Assembly (NCBI GenBank): GCA_020633335.1
Contig: JACKDU010000007.1
Span: 377,001-441,000 of the forward strand
From: Myxococcales bacterium
Lineage (GTDB): Bacteria; Myxococcota_A; Polyangia; Nannocystales; Nannocystaceae
Length of the DNA stretch: 64,000 nucleotides
Direction of reading: 5' to 3'
Each line of letters opens with the position of its first letter. Position 1 is the first letter of the stretch. A program made the position numbers and the translations under genes. The notes under the pieces are model-generated. The model saw only the letters and a list, made by a program, of their open reading frames with translations, was not told the origin of the DNA and made no database searches. This document shows positions 57,252-64,000 of the stretch, piece by piece.

Positions 57252-57575
57252 TCATCCGCGCGGGAGCTCGATCCGCGGGCGCGTGTCCTTCTTGTCGCGG
57301 GGTCGGGCGCGGAAGAGGACGATCACCCGGCCGATCACCTGGACCACCCGCGCGCCGGTCGCGGCCGCGATCGCGTCGCCGGCCTCGTGGCGGTCGCCTT
57401 CGAAGTTCTGGCCGAGGCGCACCTTGATCAGCTCGTGATCCCGGAGGGCGACGTCGACCGCCTCGCAGAGGCTGTCGGTGATCCCCTGGGCGCCGACCTG
57501 GACCACCGGCTCGAGGGGGTGGGCGAGGGACTTGAGGTAGGTGCGAGCACGGCCGGTGAGAGAGGCGCCGATCAC
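57252..57575 (-). CDS. yhbY: YhbY-type RNA-binding (CRM domain) protein
   Basis: The 107-residue protein starts at GTG and shows the CRM domain: 'ARTYLKSLAHPLEPVVQVGAQGITDSLCEAVDVALRDHELIKVRLGQNFEGDRHEAGDAIAAATGARVVQVIGRVIVLFR'. It is proposed to bind pre-50S ribosomal particles. A TACACT hexamer ends 7 nt before the start. Its TGA overlaps the alternative ATG of the TldD-like gene. Confidence 0.9.
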   Translation of the reverse strand: MIGASLTGRARTYLKSLAHPLEPVVQVGAQGITDSLCEAVDVALRDHELIKVRLGQNFEGDRHEAGDAIAAATGARVVQVIGRVIVLFRARPRDKKDTRPRIELPRG

Positions 57576-57673
57576 TGCCGGGAGTGTACCCGCCCCGCGC
57601 GCGCGGCCGCCAGCCCCCTTCGCCGGCCCGCTCGCCGGGGGCGGCCAGGGGCACGTGCGCGCGGGATTCGTGC

Positions 57674-58837
57674 TCAGCGGGCGGCGACGAAGCGCTCGAC
57701 CCTGCGCGGCGGCGTCGGCCGCACCCCGCCGCCCAGCCAGGTGATCCCGCGGAGGCCGAGCTGCTCGGCGATCGCCTCGGTCGGCGACGAGACCATCCGC
57801 AGCGCGAGGTCAGCCGTCTCGGTCGCCCCGGGGGTGATCTCGGCGGAGCCGTAGACCAGCTCGAGCGCGCTCTGGGCGGTGCGGAGCGCGGCGCACTCGA
57901 TCGACTGCTGGAGGAGGACGTCGATCTGATCGCGGGGGAGCTGGCGGGCCTCGATGTAGCGCCCCCAGAAGCCGCGGATCGCCGGCTGGACCGCCGAGAT
58001 GTCGACGCCGTAGCCCGACCACGACGACCACGAGACCAGGAAGGCCTGGATCACCCCGCCGAGGTCCCAGCGCGCGTCACCGACGTCGGCGAGCTCCCAG
58101 TCGACGAGGCGGAGCGAGCGGCGCCCCGAGGGCTCGCGGACCAGGAGGCAGTTGTCCCACTTGAGGTCGCCGTGGATCAGGGTGTCGCGGCGCCAGCGGG
58201 CGGCGACCCGGCGGATCGCCGCGACGAAGTCGGGATGTCCCCGAAGCCAGGAGAGGAGGGTCGCGCCGGCGTCGCCGAACCACCCGTGGAACCACTCGGG
58301 CTCGTCGATCGCGGTGAAGAGCCAGGGGAGGGTGCCGGGGAAGGTCTCGTCGTCGACCTCGCCGCGGAGGCGGCGGCCGAGCTCCGACTGGTAGGTGGCG
58401 AGGCCGTCGGCCAGGAGGGCGCCGATCTCCGGGGTGAAGGCGCGCTCGCGGAGGAAGTGCTCGTAGAGGGTCTCGGCGCCGGAGAAGAGCTCGACCACCA
58501 GGACGTGGCGCTCCTCGTCGTAGTCGACGAAGCGCGGCATCAGGTTGGCGAGCGGCCGGAGGACCGGGTCCTCGCCGGCGCGGCGGTAGCAGAGCGCCTC
58601 GCGCTTCAGGGTGCGGCCGGCGTCCGGCTCCTTGGCCTGCTTGACGAAGTAGCCCGGGTGGCCGCGGCGGAGGATCTTGAAGTTGCGGTTTCGCCTCACC
58701 GACGGGTTGACCACCAGCTCGCTCGCCGACGTCTGCGGGACGATGCCGCGCTCGACGAGGTAGGAGACGATGGTCGCGGGGGTGAGTTCCAAGGGGCGCT
58801 CCAGGGTGCGCGCCGGCCGTAGAGCGCCAGCGCGCAT
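57674..58837 (-). CDS. Aminoglycoside-phosphotransferase-fold kinase
   Basis: The 387-residue protein has the APH catalytic loop 'LIHGDLKWDNCLL' (HGDxxxxN) and the metal-binding 'LRLVDWELADVGDARWDL'. An N-terminal lobe carries 'GHPGYFVKQAK' with the ATP-binding lysine. APH-fold proteins phosphorylate antibiotics or small metabolites; the substrate is not indicated here. A TATCTT hexamer ends 6 nt before the ATG at 58837. Confidence 0.82.
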   Translation of the reverse strand: MRAGALRPARTLERPLELTPATIVSYLVERGIVPQTSASELVVNPSVRRNRNFKILRRGHPGYFVKQAKEPDAGRTLKREALCYRRAGEDPVLRPLANLMPRFVDYDEERHVLVVELFSGAETLYEHFLRERAFTPEIGALLADGLATYQSELGRRLRGEVDDETFPGTLPWLFTAIDEPEWFHGWFGDAGATLLSWLRGHPDFVAAIRRVAARWRRDTLIHGDLKWDNCLLVREPSGRRSLRLVDWELADVGDARWDLGGVIQAFLVSWSSWSGYGVDISAVQPAIRGFWGRYIEARQLPRDQIDVLLQQSIECAALRTAQSALELVYGSAEITPGATETADLALRMVSSPTEAIAEQLGLRGITWLGGGVRPTPPRRVERFVAAR

Positions 58838-58843
58838 GCCCGG

Positions 58844-58849
58844 AAGATA
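58844..58849 (-). promoter_or_regulatory. Candidate -10 for the APH-fold gene
   Basis: TATCTT on the complement ends 6 nt before the ATG at 58837. It lies only a few bases beyond the frame-restored tlyA end at 58852. Confidence 0.4.
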
Positions 58850-58958
58850 CCTCATTCGCAGGCGGAAGCCAGATCTCCTGCGTGATCCGCACCCCACCGC
58901 AGCCAGACGAGGAGCTCCAAGTTGCCCTTCTGTCCGGCAATCGGGCTCTCACAGGCCC

Positions 58959-59639
58959 CTAGAGCCGCAAATCCGAGGCTTTTGCCGCATCGGTGACGGC
59001 CGCGAGGGCCCCCTGCCGGGCGGCCGGGTCGCGGACGATCCCCCCCTTGCCGACCGCCTCGCGGCCGACCTCGAACTGCGGCTTGACCAGGGCGACGACG
59101 TCAGCCGGCCGGGCGAGGAAGGGGGGGAGGGCCGGCAGCACCCGGGTCAGGGAGATAAAGGAGCAGTCGATCACCACCAGGTCGACCGGCTCGGGGATCG
59201 CCTCGCGGGGCATCGTCCGGATGTTCTGGCGCTCGATCGACACCACCCGCGGGTCCTGGGCGATCTTCCAGGCGAGCTGGCCGTAGCCGACGTCGACGGC
59301 GTAGACCCGGGCGACCCCGGCCTGGAGGAGGCAGTCGGTGAAGCCCCCGGTCGAGGCGCCGACGTCCATCGCCACCCGGCCGCGGACGTCGAGGTCGCCA
59401 AAGGCGTCGAGGGCCCCGCGGAGCTTGAGCCCGCCGCGCGAGACAAAGGAGTGATCCTCGCCCTTGAGGCGGATCGCCGCGTCGACCGCGACCGCGGTCC
59501 CCGGCTTGTCGACCGCGTGCTCGTCGACGATCACCCGGCCGGCGACGATCAGCGCCTGCGCCCGGCTCCGGGTCTCGCAGAGGCCGCGCTCGACCATCAG
59601 CTTGTCGAGGCGCTCGCGCGCCGCCCGGGGACCGGCCAT
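58959..59639 (-). CDS. tlyA: TlyA-family RNA 2'-O-methyltransferase, apparently frame-broken
   Basis: The 226-residue frame has the S4-like N-terminus ('ERLDKLMVERGLCETRSRAQALIVAGRVIVD') and the FtsJ-like methyltransferase core ('AMDVGASTGGFTDCLLQAGVARVYAVDVGYGQLAWK', 'DCSFISL'). It ends prematurely in 'DLRL'. The -1 frame continues without a gap into 'LGFAALGACESPIAGQKGNLELL', the family's usual SPIxGxxGN ending, and stops at 58852. A one-base indel near GCAAAAGCC (about 58978-58986) or a -1 frameshift is implied. TlyA modifies 16S and/or 23S rRNA. The ATG 59639 gives the normal start. Confidence 0.85.
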   Translation of the reverse strand: MAGPRAARERLDKLMVERGLCETRSRAQALIVAGRVIVDEHAVDKPGTAVAVDAAIRLKGEDHSFVSRGGLKLRGALDAFGDLDVRGRVAMDVGASTGGFTDCLLQAGVARVYAVDVGYGQLAWKIAQDPRVVSIERQNIRTMPREAIPEPVDLVVIDCSFISLTRVLPALPPFLARPADVVALVKPQFEVGREAVGKGGIVRDPAARQGALAAVTDAAKASDLRL

Positions 59640-59707
59640 GGGCGGGAGTTTCGGGGCGTCGGCGGTCGCCGTCAAAGGGCCGCGCCGTCGAGTCGCTCGG
59701 CGGGTGC

Positions 59708-59713
59708 TACCCT
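59708..59713 (+). promoter_or_regulatory. Candidate -10 for a small membrane protein
   Basis: TACCCT ends 8 nt before the ATG at 59722. Confidence 0.35.
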
Positions 59714-59721
59714 CGCGGCCG

Positions 59722-59889
59722 ATGCTCGCGCTCCTCGCCGCCGCGGCCCCGTCGGCGCCAGCCAGCGGCGGGGCGCTCGAGGAGGCGCTGCGCTGGCTGG
59801 CGGCGCCGGCGGATCCGCCGCTCCTGCTGATCCTCGGGCTCTGCCTGGCGGCGGCGATCGCCGGACGCCTCGATCGCAAGGTCGCGTGA
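59722..59889 (+). CDS. Small membrane protein
   Basis: The 55-residue product has an Ala-rich N-terminus and one hydrophobic helix ('PPLLLILGLCLAAAIAGRL') ending in charged residues. The TACCCT hexamer and codon-position GC support it. No family is recognised. It lies between tlyA (divergent) and the tRNA gene. Confidence 0.5.
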   Translation: MLALLAAAAPSAPASGGALEEALRWLAAPADPPLLLILGLCLAAAIAGRLDRKVA

Positions 59890-59943
59890 TCGCCGGGCCG
59901 GCGATGTGGGAGGTCTCACGGTCGGTCGCCCCACGCTTGCCCC

Positions 59944-59972
59944 TTGTCACCGCCGGCCAAGTCGGGTAGCTT
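59944..59972 (+). promoter_or_regulatory. Promoter of tRNA-Ala
   Basis: TTGTCA (59944-59949), 17-bp spacer, TAGCTT (59967-59972). The predicted start is about 10 nt before the tRNA. Confidence 0.65.
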
Positions 59973-59988
59973 GCCGCACCCAAGTCCC

Positions 59989-60061
59989 GGGGCTGTAGCT
60001 CAGCTGGGAGAGCGGTGCGTTCGCAATGCACAGGTCAGGGGTTCGATCCCCCTCAGCTCCA
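59989..60061 (+). tRNA. tRNA-Ala (anticodon CGC)
   Basis: A 73-nt cloverleaf: acceptor GGGGCTG/CAGCTCC with the G3:U70 alanine identity pair, D-arm GCTC/GAGC, anticodon stem GTGCG/TGCAC around loop TTCGCAA (anticodon CGC), T-arm AGGGG/CCCCT with TTCGATC. The CCA end is not encoded. It has its own promoter and terminator. Confidence 0.95.
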
Positions 60062-60109
60062 CAACCGACCCTGAAGGCGCCCAGGCGCCGCTGAGGTCAC
60101 CAAGAAGCA

Positions 60110-60152
60110 GGGCCCGAGACGCCGCCAAGGCGCCTCGGGCCCGCGCATTTTC
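60110..60152 (+). terminator. Terminator after tRNA-Ala
   Basis: A stem of GGGCCCGAG plus CGCC with GGCG plus CTCGGGCCC (60110-60142, one bulge each side), then GCGCATTTTCC. The 140 bp beyond, to 60292, holds no visible gene. Confidence 0.75.
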
Positions 60153-60292
60153 CGGCCCCGCATGCGGCCCGCCGTCGCCTCAGACCGCGCTCGCATTCGA
60201 CCGGGGTGTCCAACAGGCTTGCCCCAGCCGCGCGCCAAATGTAACGATGGCGGGGTTTCGGGACCCCTGACGGCCGCCCCGCCCATCGGTTC

Positions 60293-61066
60293 ATGTACAA
60301 GCTCTTCAGGCGCTCCCACTGCCCCGGGAATTTCGAGGTTCACATGGCCGGCGCCTGTGACACCGGGATGGCGCGCGAGCACAACGAGGACGCGATCGCG
60401 CTGGTCGACGACGACGGCCGCGGCTACTACCTGGCGATCGTCTGCGACGGGATGGGCGGTCACAACGCGGGCGAGGTCGCGTCGGCGATCGCCGTCGACA
60501 CGGTGACCTCGTACATCGACGCCAACTTCCGCAAGCTCGGGCCCCGCGAGCTCCTCTACCACGCCTTCGTCCTCGCCTCGACGCGGATCACCCAGCACTC
60601 GGCCGAGAACCCCGACACCGAGGGGATGGGCTGCACCGCGGTGATGGTGATGGGCGTGCGCGAGAAGATGTGGGTCGCCCACTCCGGCGACTCGCGGGCC
60701 TACCTCGTCGACAAGCGGGCGGCGACGCCGATCACCCTCGATCACACGATGGTCCAGGAGCTGGTGACCAAGGGCGTGATCACCAAGGAGCAGGCGGCGG
60801 TCCACCCCTACCGCGGCCGGATCTCGCGCTGCCTCGGCCACGGCAAGTCGAAGGGCGTCCCCGACATCAACGCCGGCCTCATCGCGGTCGGCGACAACAT
60901 CCTCCTCTGCAGCGACGGCCTCAGCGACGTCGTCCTCGCCGAGGACATCCACCAGATCATCACCCAGAACAGCGCCGAGAACGCGGTGCGCGAGCTGGTC
61001 GCGGCCGCCAACGATCAGGGCGGGCCCGACAACATCTCGGCCGTGCTGATCCGCCGCCGCCTCTGA
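60293..61066 (+). CDS. PP2C-family Ser/Thr protein phosphatase
   Basis: The 257-residue protein has the PP2C motifs: 'DTGMAREHNEDAIA', 'YLAIVCDGMGGHNAGEVAS' with the metal-binding Asp, 'GCTAVMVMG', 'VAHSGDSRAYLVD', 'LLCSDGLSDVV' and 'NDQGGPDNISAVLI'. It is a soluble Mn/Mg-dependent phosphatase (Stp1-like) that would reverse Hanks kinase signals. The ATG at 60293 is used; ATG 60344 would start nearer the first motif. The polytopic gene follows by 6 bp. Confidence 0.92.
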   Translation: MYKLFRRSHCPGNFEVHMAGACDTGMAREHNEDAIALVDDDGRGYYLAIVCDGMGGHNAGEVASAIAVDTVTSYIDANFRKLGPRELLYHAFVLASTRITQHSAENPDTEGMGCTAVMVMGVREKMWVAHSGDSRAYLVDKRAATPITLDHTMVQELVTKGVITKEQAAVHPYRGRISRCLGHGKSKGVPDINAGLIAVGDNILLCSDGLSDVVLAEDIHQIITQNSAENAVRELVAAANDQGGPDNISAVLIRRRL

Positions 61067-61072
61067 TCGGCG

Positions 61073-63166
61073 ATGGCCGGGGCGAGCGGGACTCGCCGCG
61101 CGGCGCGGCTCGCTGGCCTCGGCTCGCTCGCGCTCTCGCTCTCGCTCGCGCTGGTGGGAGGTCAGGCGGAGGCGCGGCCGGCGATCCCGCCGGGGCGCGA
61201 GGCGGCGATCGTCGAGCTCCTCGCGCCCTACCGCCTCGGCGCGGAGATCGTCGACGGCTGGACGCTGCGATCGATCAACACCGAGGTGTCGACGATCCAC
61301 GTCTGGGTCGAGGGGCCGGAGGGGGCGCTCGCCCACCTCACCCTCGATCACCCGGGCTACGCGCCGGCCAGGGCCCGGCGCTCGGCCGGCTTTGCGATCG
61401 CCCAGGCCGAGGCGCCGCCGGGCTCGGAGCGCGCGCTCGCGGAGCTCGAGGCGGCGGTGGTCGCCGCCGACGACGGGAGCTTCTGGGGCACGTCAGGATC
61501 GGCGGCGACGCTCGAGGTCGACGACGATCGCGGGCGCGGGCGCTTCGCCAGCGGCGCGCGCGGCTGGGCGGGCGACGGCCTCCTCCTCCTCGCGGGCCTG
61601 GTCGCGCTCCTGATCGCGGCGGTCGCTCGCGGGCTGCGGGGGCTGGGCGGGCGCGTCGCCCTCGGGCTCGCGCTGGTCACCCTGATCGGCGCCGGCCTCC
61701 GCGTCGCGCTCGCGCCGGTGGTCGGCCTCACCGCCTGGCCCTACACCCGCGTGCCCTGGTTGGCCGAGCGGATCTTCGAGGGCCCGCTCCTCGCGCTCGC
61801 CCACCCGGGGCCGGTCTGGCTCAGCGACGTGATCACCTCGAGCACCCTCGCGCTGGCGATCCTCGGGCCGCTGGCGATCTTCGCCCACGCCCGCCACCTC
61901 CTCGGTGAGGGGCGGGCCGCGCTGATCGCCGCCGCGCTCCTGGCGATCCTCCCGCAGCACATCCGCTTCGCCCAGAGCGACGTCGTCTTCGTCGCGTCGA
62001 TGACGATCTCGTCGCTCGCCTTCGCGTCGGTCCACGCCGCCGCCCGCGAGGCGGGGCGCTGGCGCTGGGTCGCGCTCGCGGCGATCGCCCCGCTCCTCGC
62101 GCTCACCTACGTGATGCGGCCGCTCAACATCCTCTACGGCGGGCTCATGCTCGGCGCGCTCTGGCTCGATCAGGGGATCGCGGGGGAGCGGGCGCCGGCG
62201 CCAGCGCGGCGTCGGCTCGTGGTCGTCGGCGTCATCCTCCTGACGACCCTCGTCGTCGGGCTCCCCGGGCTCCTCGGCGAGTACCCCGAGCAGGTCCGCG
62301 GCGGCCTCTCGCTGAGCACGCTCGTCGACGGCCTCGCGGTCCTCGTCAGCCCGCGCGACGACGTCCTCCTCAACCCGACGATCACCCCGCCGCTCCTCAC
62401 CCTCCTCGCGCTCTTCGGCGGCTGGGAGCTCTGGCGACGGGGGCGGCGGCGCCTCCTCGCCTTCCTCGTCGGCTGGCTCCTCGCCTTCCTCTTCGGACAT
62501 GCGTACGTGATCCCGCGCGAGCCGCTGATGCAGGCGCGCTACCACCTGCACCTCGTGGTGCCCTTCCTCTACCTCGCGGCCGCCGGCCTCGTCGGCCTCG
62601 GCGATCGCCTCCGCGGGCGCCGCTGGCGGACGCCGGCGCTCGCGCTCGTCGGCGGCGCGCTGGCGATCTCGCCGCTCCTCCACCGCGCCTTCATCGGCGA
62701 CGTCGACCTCAACGAGACCGACGAGTGGCGCTGGGTCCACGGCCTCCGCGAGGCGATCCCGGCGGGCTGCGCGATCGTCGAGTTCACCGGCGAGGCGGCC
62801 GAGAGCCGCTTCGCCCGGGTGGGCGCCTACGCCGAGGAGGGGGCCGCGGGGTCGCGCTGGACGATCGTCAGCGCCGCCAGCCCGGGCCCCGGGGAGCCGA
62901 CCCTCGACCGGTCGGTCGACGCCTTCCTCGCCGCGCCGCCGGCGTGCCTCTACTACTACGAGGGGCTCCCCTGCTTCGCCTACAAGCCGGTCGACGCCGA
63001 GGTCGCGGGGGCCTGCGCGGCGATCCGCGAGCGCCTCGAGGGTCGTGACCTTGAAGAGGTCGATCGCCTCGAGCGGCGCTCGCGGAGCTACGACGAGAAC
63101 CTCGCGGGCGGTCTCGAGGCCGGCGATCGAATCGTCCTCCGCCTCCTGCGGACGCGCTCGCCCTAG
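61073..63166 (+). CDS. Polytopic GT-C-like membrane protein
   Basis: The 697-residue product has a signal-like helix, a soluble N-terminal region (about 40-160), ten or so transmembrane helices (about 165-545) and a soluble C-terminus. The layout resembles GT-C glycosyltransferases (dolichyl-phosphate-mannose/ArnT types), which use lipid-linked sugars; an acidic motif in the first long loop is not certain. It begins 6 bp after the PP2C stop, so the two are probably an operon. Confidence 0.7.
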   Translation: MAGASGTRRAARLAGLGSLALSLSLALVGGQAEARPAIPPGREAAIVELLAPYRLGAEIVDGWTLRSINTEVSTIHVWVEGPEGALAHLTLDHPGYAPARARRSAGFAIAQAEAPPGSERALAELEAAVVAADDGSFWGTSGSAATLEVDDDRGRGRFASGARGWAGDGLLLLAGLVALLIAAVARGLRGLGGRVALGLALVTLIGAGLRVALAPVVGLTAWPYTRVPWLAERIFEGPLLALAHPGPVWLSDVITSSTLALAILGPLAIFAHARHLLGEGRAALIAAALLAILPQHIRFAQSDVVFVASMTISSLAFASVHAAAREAGRWRWVALAAIAPLLALTYVMRPLNILYGGLMLGALWLDQGIAGERAPAPARRRLVVVGVILLTTLVVGLPGLLGEYPEQVRGGLSLSTLVDGLAVLVSPRDDVLLNPTITPPLLTLLALFGGWELWRRGRRRLLAFLVGWLLAFLFGHAYVIPREPLMQARYHLHLVVPFLYLAAAGLVGLGDRLRGRRWRTPALALVGGALAISPLLHRAFIGDVDLNETDEWRWVHGLREAIPAGCAIVEFTGEAAESRFARVGAYAEEGAAGSRWTIVSAASPGPGEPTLDRSVDAFLAAPPACLYYYEGLPCFAYKPVDAEVAGACAAIRERLEGRDLEEVDRLERRSRSYDENLAGGLEAGDRIVLRLLRTRSP

Positions 63167-63303
63167 CGTCCGGCAGGGGCACATCGACGCTCCACGTGTG
63201 CGCCTCGCTCGTGGCTGGTGGTCATGCGCGGGGGCGGAGAGCCCCAGGGCAGGGCCCCAGAGCAGGGCTTTCCGTCGATCCGAGAACGTGCGAGAAGTGA
63301 AGG

Positions 63304-63849
63304 ATGGACTTCACCGGCAACTACCGCTCCCTCGCGTTCCTCCTCTCCCTCGGCGGCGTGCCGATCGCCTGCGTCGGCGACGACTCGAGCTCCGGCTCGG
63401 ACTCGGCGACGACGACGGGCGGGACGACGACGGGCGGGACGGCGACCACCAGCGGGACGACGAGCGCCGGCACGGCCACCGACGGCTCCGGGTCCGGGAC
63501 CGCGAGCGGCTCGACCACGGGGTCGACGAGCGGGACCAGCGGGTCGACGAGCGGGACGACGACCAGCGAGACGACCGGCGGCTCGACCACGGGCGAGCCG
63601 CCCTCGCCGCTCTGCATCGGCTACGCGAACAAGTATGTCGAGTGCTACATGAATCCGCGGTACTACGACCCGGGGATCGCCTACTGCGAGGAGGGCCTCG
63701 CCTACTACGCGACCATCGGCGCCGACTGCCTCGCGGCCTTCGAGGAGTACGTCGCCTGCCTCTCTGCGCTCGACTGCGACGACTTCATGGGGGACCAGGT
63801 CGGCTGCGCCAACGAGGAGGACGGGCTGAACAAGGCCTGCGGCGGGTGA
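63304..63849 (+). CDS. Lipoprotein with Ser/Thr/Gly linker and cysteine domain
   Basis: The 181-residue product has a hydrophobic N-terminus with a cysteine at about 23 in an unusual lipobox (VPIAC), then a low-complexity linker of Gly, Thr and Ser to about 98, then a helical domain with eight cysteines ('CIGYANKYVECYMNPRYYDPGIAYCEEGLAYY'). The cysteine spacing recalls the lipoprotein at 45464. A GAAGG site lies just before the ATG. Confidence 0.75.
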   Translation: MDFTGNYRSLAFLLSLGGVPIACVGDDSSSGSDSATTTGGTTTGGTATTSGTTSAGTATDGSGSGTASGSTTGSTSGTSGSTSGTTTSETTGGSTTGEPPSPLCIGYANKYVECYMNPRYYDPGIAYCEEGLAYYATIGADCLAAFEEYVACLSALDCDDFMGDQVGCANEEDGLNKACGG

Positions 63850-63872
63850 GCCGAGGCTGACGCGACGCGAAG

Positions 63873-63904
63873 AGGGCCGAGGCGCCTTCCAGGGCGCCGG
63901 CCCT
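63873..63904 (+). terminator. Hairpin terminator after the linker lipoprotein
   Basis: AGGGCC and GGCGCC arms (63873-63886) pair with GGCGCC and GGCCCT (63893-63904). No U-tract follows, so efficiency is uncertain. It lies between convergent genes. Confidence 0.55.
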
Positions 63905-63926
63905 CCCGACGTCGGCCCCTCGCCGA

Positions 63927-64000
63927 TCAGATCTGGACGTTGAGGGTCGCGGCCGCGTCGTAGCCGCAGATCGACCCCTCGTAGGAGACCGACGCGCCGA
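63927..64000 (-). CDS. 3' end of a gene entering from beyond the window
   Basis: The complement reads through to TGA (63927-63929) with a C-terminus 'SYEGSICGYDAAATLNVQI'. Only 24 codons are visible, enough to show coding bias but not to assign a family. Confidence 0.55.
   Translation of the reverse strand, partial: GASVSYEGSICGYDAAATLNVQI

Overview
The window is GC-rich (roughly 70%) delta-proteobacterial DNA. It most resembles a myxobacterium of the Nannocystaceae type (Nannocystis, Plesiocystis, Enhygromyxa). The reasons are the many lipoproteins with long Ser/Thr/Gly linkers, a Ser/Thr kinase with TPRs next to a PEGA protein, 'Myxococcus cysteine-rich' repeats, a MYXO-CTERM-like tail, and an adenosylcobalamin-dependent ribonucleotide reductase. 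The genus is inferred from gene style only. No rRNA, CRISPR, transposase or phage gene was seen.

Layout. 1-7.6 kb: lipoproteins, a COQ4-like protein, a dienelactone hydrolase, a C45-type hydrolase overlapping a MYXO-CTERM-like metalloprotease, a CAT-fold acetyltransferase, a membrane protein and a LuxR-type HTH remnant. 8-12.7 kb: kinase/PEGA pair and a lone radical SAM/SPASM protein. 12.8-17.6 kb: three surface lipoproteins (cysteine repeats plus fibrinogen-like domain, Ser/Thr linker, vWA). 17.6-29.7 kb: asparagine synthase, isocitrate/isopropylmalate-type dehydrogenase, DUF5916 outer-membrane protein, two lipoproteins, monothiol glutaredoxin, SGNH protein, MMPL/RND exporter, winged-helix protein. 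30-37.9 kb: nrdJ with a large regulatory upstream region, S41 protease, divergent polysaccharide deacetylase, FHA protein. 38-45.9 kb: phytoene-desaturase-like oxidoreductase, a frame-broken GNAT-like gene, SWIM/SNF2 helicase, ICMT-family methyltransferase and small envelope genes. 46-51.7 kb: hemF, TonB receptor, OmpR-type regulator, fatty-acid desaturase. 51.7-53.5 kb: a gene-poor cassette bounded by two inverted copies of a structured element. 53.5-59.9 kb: a catalytic and a non-catalytic TldD-like protein overlapping by 4 bp, yhbY, an APH-fold kinase and a frame-broken tlyA. 60-64 kb: tRNA-Ala(CGC), PP2C phosphatase plus a polytopic GT-C-like protein, lipoproteins.

The strongest unexplained signal is the pair of 265-290 bp elements at 51719-52008 and 53188-53452. 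Each begins at the stop codon of its neighbouring gene. Each folds into a 26-bp hairpin around an almost invariant 45-nt loop, and the stems differ between copies by compensatory base-pair changes. This points to a conserved structured RNA or hairpin DNA that I cannot assign to a known family.

Other signals: a TGTC-N6-GACA inverted repeat found six times exactly; four DnaA-box-like nonamers in 111 bp upstream of nrdJ; a pair of TGCCAA-N5-TTGGC operators 30 bp apart; a recurrent TAnnnT hexamer 6-9 nt before start codons, suggesting leaderless transcripts; and two conserved genes (tlyA and a GNAT-like gene) each broken by one frameshift.
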